DNA of 64,000 nt from Sipunculus nudus (lineage: Eukaryota; Annelida; Sipuncula; Golfingiida; Sipunculidae), in the NCBI GenBank assembly GCA_026874595.1, contig CM049310.1, positions 81,702,556-81,766,555 of the forward strand. The letters run 5' to 3'. Shown here piece by piece: positions 58,901 to 64,000 of this stretch. The number at the start of each line of letters is the position of its first letter. Position 1 is the stretch's first letter. The notes under the pieces were generated by a model that worked only from the letters and a program-made list of their open reading frames with translations, was not told where the DNA came from and made no database searches. Both the position numbers and the translations under genes were made by a program.

Positions 58901-61900
58901 CTTTGTTAGCGGAGTCCACTTCATTTGAAGGTCTCAAACAGAGAAAAAAAATGAATAAAAATTCGAAAAATACAGGTGGCGCCACCAGTTTGTAGAAATT
59001 GTCAAGTGGCATGCATGCAAAAATCACGGCGGTCAATGCATTAGTTATTTAGATACTGTTTTTTTTTTTATAAAAAAATTAATTTATTCTGGGGAGTACT
59101 TACAAGCCTTAGAGCTCGGAAGATGTGGTTGACAGAGACCTAATTTCAGGTTTCCAAGGAGATTCTTCATGGACCTCTCTGGTTGTACGAGTAGAAGTTT
59201 CTGGATCTAAAGGTTGTGATTTGTGCCCTGTTCACGGATGGACGGACAAAGGACAAAGAGTGAACGCTATAGCTCATTTGACTTTCAGTCGGGTGAGCTA
59301 CAAATACCTGTTTGTTCTTCTTCTAATTCTTATGCTGTTTATATTTACACGATCGGTGGGCAAAATAGTAACTGCATGAATAAAAACTTGGCGATTCTCA
59401 GAGAGAAATGATCTAGGATTGCCATTAATACGATTTAAAACTGACGTAAACTTCCATTGCCAATTTTTACTGACGTGATCCCAGGTGATCTGCGGGTGAA
59501 GCTGGATGAACAAACACGGCTACGTCTGAGGTACGCCTGGATGCCCCCGTCAGGAAGGTAGGCGTTTATTTCCGTTCGTGTGTGTGTGTTTGTGTACGTG
59601 TTTGTTTAACACATAGCTCACGCATTCATGAACAGAAACGCATGACATTTTCAGGACATTTCGGGAATGGGCCAATGAAGCATCGATAAGTTTAATAGGT
59701 GAATAATAGGTAAATACAAACACGATTTTTGGAGCATCCCACATAGGGGATCTTAAACAGCAGAGGCTTGCAATCTTTGATCTATTGCAGGAAAACAATG
59801 AAGGCTGTAGAGAAGGTATTTGACGATGGCTGCCAATGTCCGTGAAGTTTCAAGATGTAGATACCATGACTGCCGAGGATTCACACTGTCGTCTGAGAGG
59901 ATCCACGCTGCAGACCGACCCGAAACCAGCTGACCTATATTCACTCAGATAATCTCAGCTGCATTGTGTACCGCTTAGCCATGGTTAATATGGATAGCGC
60001 TACTGCCTGCTGCTGTGAGAGTCTACCCTACGGAACGGCCAGGATCAGTGACGTTATTCTAGCGCTTGTTATTAGAGATAAGACATTCCATTAATCGTAT
60101 TCAGAAAATAAACTTTACCATGTATCGAGCTGCATTTATATATCGCGTAAAGTTACGATTGTAAATCGTATTTTTTTTTGCTAGCTGGTAAACTGGTACC
60201 AAGAGCTCAGTGAAGAAGACGTAAAATCACATTTTCTCTACAGTCCGAATATTTTGTTGGCAGTTCGTCATGCTAACAAATCTTTACAGTATGTGACAGA
60301 GCACTTCTCTACTGGACTCGAGATGGAATCGGCCTGATTTCTCGGGTCCTTACCTCCGACTCTAAGTACAAGTCCGAGTCCAGAAACTTCGGGTCCAAGT
60401 CCGACTCCTTAGAAAATTGGACTCGAGCCATACATTACTGAGAATAATTGTACTATGATATATGTATACCTGCTGAAGAGGAAGCAGTGAGCAGCAGTCA
60501 GAGCATAAGTGGCGGAGACCAGCACAGCCCCGCAGCCGTGAGAGAATCCCATGTCTCCTCTCCTCTGCATCGACAGCTGCCAAGGCCATCTTCCCTTTGA
60601 CGACTCTGTACCGCCGACGATGAACGGCACAGGACCTCGCCTCTTGATGGCGGGACGGGCCCAAGCTGCAAACAAACCGACGTCAATAAGAATTAGTGGT
60701 GTGCTTATAATCGATTAAACCGATGATTGGTCGATGATCAGCTTAAATTTTAAATTTTAATTCAATATGATCGAACCCGGGTCGCATCAGAAAAAGCCGT
60801 TTGTTTTACCACTCGACTGTCAAGGACTGGAGCGTATGAAGAGTTTGATTTGCCTTGGTTAACCTTTGATTGGTCGTTGTGTTTTTGGCCCCATCATGTG
60901 TGAGTTTATTCAAAATTCAAAATTCAATTAGCAGGCGCTAAACGCGAAGGAGTCAGAACCGGAAGAAAAGGAAGAGATTTGGCTTTACGGTTCTGAGTGG
61001 CGAGTCTGTTCCACAGATAAGCTCCTGAGTAAGAAAATGAAGATTTGAAAAGTTCTGTTTGGTTTTCGGGAGTACAACATTACCCCTATAGACATCTCAT
61101 TACATATCTATGACCTATTTAATTCAATACAGAAAGTTAATTAAAGAGGGAGGAACTAATCCATTTGTTACGAAGACAAGATTGCTCAGGGGAAAATACT
61201 GGGCCGATCCATGATTTGAACCCATCTCGGTTCGTACGTGGCGCACATGTCCGGCGTTCCAACCGCTTCGCCAGAAAAGCAAGCCTCACTAGCGAGACAG
61301 GTCCGATTTTATGTCACCCCGTAATACATTATAACATTTGGATACGGGCGGTAACAGAAAGTCACGGTTATGTGAATCCAGCGTCACCCAGTTAATGTAC
61401 CAGTATTCTTGGATTATACATTATGTGTTATTAGATCAACTTATGAAATATCTTTTTAATATTTTTTTGGTAAAAAAATATAAAATTTTACCAAAAAAAA
61501 AACTAAATGAAATAATTATTAATGACGAAATATTCGCCTAGCTTAATTACCAACAGAAGATTCGCTGGATGTATAAACTTTGATTGAACTATCTGATCTT
61601 AAACAAACACTAAGCGTGATGTTCTCTCGACATCCAAACCCGAACAAACATTACTGTCAATAAATAAGAGCGTTGACTTAGTAAATATACCATTGATAAA
61701 ATGAGGAAAGATTTAACCTCATATACGACTCGAGCGTCACTATAATGTGGAGTTTGTAAGATATTCATGAATATTCATGACTGGTAACTAAGTGTGTTGT
61801 TTAATTGAATGGTGTTAAAGGTTAAAAAGGGGAGGATCAAGACGTGATTAAGACATAAGGGCCGTTATATTGAGAGTCGAACTTCTACGAGCCATAAAGA

Positions 61901-62515
61901 TTGCTGTTTTTAATAATGTTTTCCTCAAGGAATAATATAAGACAGTTGTAGAGGTAATTGCATGTCAAATTGATGACTGGTTAATTAAGAAAGAACATGG
62001 CGATTTTATTGCCGTTGTAATGAATAAAAACACTTAAATTATGGAATTATGGTTTCATTTTTAAAGGGGTTTAAATGAAAAGAGAATTAGCCCTATCATA
62101 TTTTATTTAAATTTTATGGGAATAACAAAAGATCAATATCAGCAAGAAAGTCTAAGTCTCAAAGGGATAAGAAAATATCTTTGAATGACTGTCAACCGGT
62201 AATTAATTTGCGAGCAAATTAATGTTATTTATTTGTTCATTTTTTTTTTCTTTCTCTGTTGTGTCCGTCCCTTTTCCCTTTGCCTGCTCTAAATGTTCCC
62301 ATCTGATTTTCCCGACTTTGTGCCCAGGTATGCATGTATTTGTATAGCATGAAATGAAGCGTTAGCAACGTCCACAATTTAAACCATGATCACTGACAGA
62401 TCTGCATATTTTAATTAATGCACGAGGTAATTCACACTGGCTATACACTAGACAGAACAAAAGTTATCTTACCCGAAGCGAGAACGAGTGCAACGAAAAG
62501 AAACAGTGTCTTCAT
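52919..62515 (-). CDS. secreted chymotrypsin/elastase-type serine protease (six exons)
   Basis: Exons in transcript order: 62515-62473, 60665-60470, 57197-57104, 56121-55950, 54497-54325 and 53071-52919, with consistent phases, giving 276 residues. Residues 1-15 or so are a signal peptide ([14 protein letters not shown]). A short pro-segment ends at F29, before the mature IVGG (30-33). The catalytic triad is H74 (TAAHC), D125 (DIAL) and S229 (GDSGGP), in the S1 (chymotrypsin) family. The specificity-site residue equivalent to 189 is Ser (S223, in SACQGDS), not the Asp of trypsins. Residue 216 is Gly and 226 looks like Ser, so hydrophobic or small side chains at P1 are expected. Secretion, for example as a digestive enzyme, is inferred. 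The activation bond follows Phe rather than the usual Arg/Lys. The exon 4 donor is uncertain: GT at 55949 (used here) or 55955, which would drop two residues (WGRTS versus WGR). Confidence 0.92.
53150..53345 (+). repeat. fragment of the 21.6/36.7-kb SINE-like family
   Basis: Phrases such as CACTCACAGCTGAATGCG, CATTCTTCGGTTTTATGACC and GGACCCGAATGCCAC are degenerate relatives of the family body. It lies in protease intron 5. Confidence 0.45.
53330..53760. repeat. 0.4-kb segment duplicated within the protease gene, copy in intron 5
   Basis: Collinear with 61750-62160 in intron 1: CATGAATATTCATAACTGG, TGTGTTGTTTAAT.GAATGGTGT, GAGAGTCGAACTTCTAC, CAAGGAATAATAT, GAACAT.....TTTGTTGCC. Same orientation, roughly 75-80 percent alike by eye. 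Confidence 0.8.
53985..54240 (+). mobile_element. tRNA-derived SINE-like repeat, copy in protease intron 5
   Basis: GGGCAGAGCACAGGACTCAC and the degraded B box GAGTTGGAATCGC form the head. The body (GAGCGCTCTGCATAC, CGCAGGTGTAGTAG, CTGCCCTGTCA) matches the minus strand of 21570-21965. Confidence 0.65.
54780..55230 (+). repeat. dispersed repeat with CCTCC/GGAGG hairpin start, copy 4
   Basis: It starts TGCCTCCGCCAGGAGGGTATG, followed by the GTGTG stretch, TTACGCAATCATGAACGGAA, TGTGGATCCGG and ATATTCACAAATGTTCAGTC. It lies in protease intron 4. Confidence 0.78.
55725..55885. repeat. relative of the LIPT1 intron 3 inverted-repeat element
   Basis: TGTAATCAGACCGATCAGAG followed by CGCATTGTGCAT, and the later CCAGACTCCTGGTGGT, echo 5520-5720. 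Confidence 0.55.
57278..57515 (+). repeat. dispersed repeat, copy 2 (partner at 16.6 kb)
   Basis: Collinear with 16612-16855; it lies in protease intron 2. Confidence 0.75.
57880..59310 (+). repeat. tandem array of a ~310-bp unit in protease intron 2
   Basis: Four to five units follow one another, marked by GAGACCTAATTTCAGGTTTCC-like starts (near 58000, 58160, 58518, 58828 and 59138) and by GATTTGTGCCCTGTTAACGG, CTTCATTTGAAGGTCTCAAA and CAGATACTGGAGCTTTT. Spacing between the later starts is about 310 bp. Units differ by many substitutions, so the array is old. Confidence 0.82.
59540..59770 (+). repeat. dispersed repeat with CCTCC/GGAGG hairpin start, copy 5
   Basis: It starts TGCCCCCGTCAGGAAGGTAGG (hairpin degraded), followed by GTGTGTGTGTTTGTG, ACGCATGACATTTTCAGGAC and GGGCCAATGAAGCATCGATAAG. 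It lies just downstream of the 310-bp array. Confidence 0.7.
61166..61326 (-). mobile_element. solo LTR of the TRIM family
   Basis: On the minus strand, 61326 to 61166 aligns end to end with the 24661-24816 LTR (ATTACGGGGTGACATAAAA, GGTTCAAATC at the B-box position, TTCGTAACA at the end). A 4-bp CATT duplication flanks it (61162-61165 and 61327-61330). The terminal TG has decayed to TA. It lies in protease intron 1. Confidence 0.88.
61750..62160. repeat. 0.4-kb segment duplicated within the protease gene, copy in intron 1
   Basis: The partner is 53330-53760; see that entry. Confidence 0.8.
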
Positions 62516-62570
62516 GGTGCGGTCCCTAGACAAATGACGCCAGGCACGCACTTTACCTCCTCCAGGTAAC

Positions 62571-62578
62571 TATATATA
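62571..62578 (-). promoter_or_regulatory. TATA box of the serine protease gene
   Basis: TATATATA lies 56 bp upstream of the start codon. Transcription would begin near 62545 with a short leader. Confidence 0.6.
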
Positions 62579-64000
62579 CATGTATGGGATATAGCAGGTG
62601 TCTACCGCCACACCTATACCCAAACCGGCTGTGCATAATGTACATGTGCATCTGATAAAAGCGTATATGCTGATGAAAGCGACCCGAATTCAGGAGTTTT
62701 ATACAGACATAATTTGATTTTCATGGGCTGTGCAATGATCAATGTTATCACCCCCTGTTATTCAGAGAAAATTACTTATGTATTGGAAATTAGATATTTT
62801 ATGTTACGGAACCTAAAAACAACAGATCACGTAGTCGTGACAAACATTTTAATTTTTTTATGGAGATAAAAAAATCAGATTCTGTAACACTAGGCAGCGT
62901 GAAATGTCTAGGGGGATGAATAAAGAAGTAAGTGTTTTTTTATAACAAATAATTATAATTTATTCTTAAAACAATCCTTACATGACAATACAGTAAATCA
63001 ATACAATTACACAGTAAAACAACAGTACAACAGCAAATCAATACAATTACACAGTATAATAAATAAAGTGTACAGTACCTGGATACCACCACTGTCACAG
63101 CGACTACAATTCCTTTAAAACGTATAGCCCAGATGAACAGTTCACATAAATCTTCTCAGAGAATAATAGTCCAGTTCAATCACAAAATCAATCTGTTGTA
63201 ATCCAAAAGTTAAATTCTGGTAGTGATCCAAAAGGTAAACTGAAGACTATATAAATCCGTTACAATTTCGAAGAAGATCCAAAACTGCTGCAATTATGGG
63301 AAAGGTCCACAAACTAGCTCACACTCTTCTGTGTCCGCTGGAATATTTTTTTTCCTCTCTCTTCAGGGCTCTAAACACAGCCCCTTATTTATAACTTTTC
63401 ACCTTAAGCCGAGAACTTTCCATTTCCCGAACAATCTAAAGAACCCAACAATACACGCGTTACAGGAAACATCTAGAACAGAGAACGCTGTTTCTCTACA
63501 TGCCAGGGTTCACACGTGGGCCGGCCCGGCTCGCGCGTCGCCCATGGCAACGGACAATGCTACCGCCGCACATAGACATGTAAGACTGCTGCATACAATA
63601 AAAGAGACATCTGTAACAAAATATTAAGTAGAACAATAACAGTTGTGATGGTATAAACCACATACAATTAAACTCCCACAACCTTGAGTGATCACTCTGT
63701 GAGGCTAATTCTTTTTGGTCTCATAAGAAGCTTTAATGAGTTTCTTGTGATGTATGACAAATTGACCTTTGTGAGTTGATTGTTTGAGTGGGAATGTGTT
63801 ATGACAGTACAAGAACGGTTGTGGTTGCAGTACATTGAAGATATAAACAACCTTATAATCAACTATGTAAGCCCCCCAGACACCAGGTAAGTTCATTAAA
63901 CCGAGTTTACTCTTACAGGATACTTATATATATTTATCTGTTTGAGAATATCACAATTATTGGATATTTCATTTCCATAATTCTTATTAACAACACCAAT
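62579..64000. other. region upstream of the protease gene
   Basis: Apart from the 62802-63618 repeat I see no gene. The stretch 63620-64000 is AT-rich with short open frames that resemble nothing. Confidence 0.6.
62802..63618. mobile_element. 0.82-kb repeat with TGTTAC...GTAACA ends, copy 2 (possible solo LTR)
   Basis: The partner is 47487-48330, collinear throughout. The flanks here do not give a clear target duplication. It lies about 225 bp upstream of the protease TATA box and could supply regulatory sites. Confidence 0.7.

Noticed and set aside
57880-59310. CRISPR-like or satellite-centromere array
   Set aside because: Units are about 310 bp, diverged, and few in number, inside an intron of an animal gene.

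Overview
The window is AT-rich, intron-rich animal DNA, crowded with (TA)n runs, G-homopolymers, tRNA-derived SINEs and short non-autonomous transposons. An innexin rules out a vertebrate. Together with the gene structures it suggests a lophotrochozoan, probably a mollusc; that placement is inference, since no species marker is present.

Six protein genes can be supported. From the left: the first coding exon of a gene resembling the U5 snRNP 40 kDa WD-repeat protein (minus, 919-1026, running off the left edge); a complete four-exon mitochondrial lipoyltransferase LIPT1 (plus, 2620-6265); a complete four-exon divergent PRD-like homeobox gene (minus, 8393-11536) with a clear TATA/initiator promoter; an intronless innexin (minus, 28433-29632); an eleven-exon calsequestrin-like thioredoxin-fold protein ending in KDEL (plus, 40607-52376); and a six-exon secreted chymotrypsin/elastase-type serine protease (minus, 52919-62515). 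The last two genes converge tail to tail, with opposing AATAAA signals 9 bp apart.

The genes are unrelated in function and form no operon or pathway. The stretches between them (about 11.7-28.1 kb and 29.7-40.4 kb) hold no gene I can support and are largely mobile-element debris. Two PIF/Harbinger-type MITEs have intact TWA target duplications. There are several pogo/mariner-like MITEs, at least five SINE copies, five copies of a repeat opening with a CCTCC/GGAGG hairpin, and a roughly 310-bp tandem array in a protease intron.

The most unusual object is a 431-bp miniature LTR retrotransposon (TRIM) at 24661-25091. It has two 155-156 bp LTRs, a perfect tRNA-Pro primer-binding site, a polypurine tract and a GTTT target duplication. 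Each LTR contains a tRNA-like A box/B box and T-arm, recalling plant Cassandra elements, whose LTRs carry 5S rRNA promoters. A solo LTR of the same family lies at 61166-61326 with its own 4-bp duplication.
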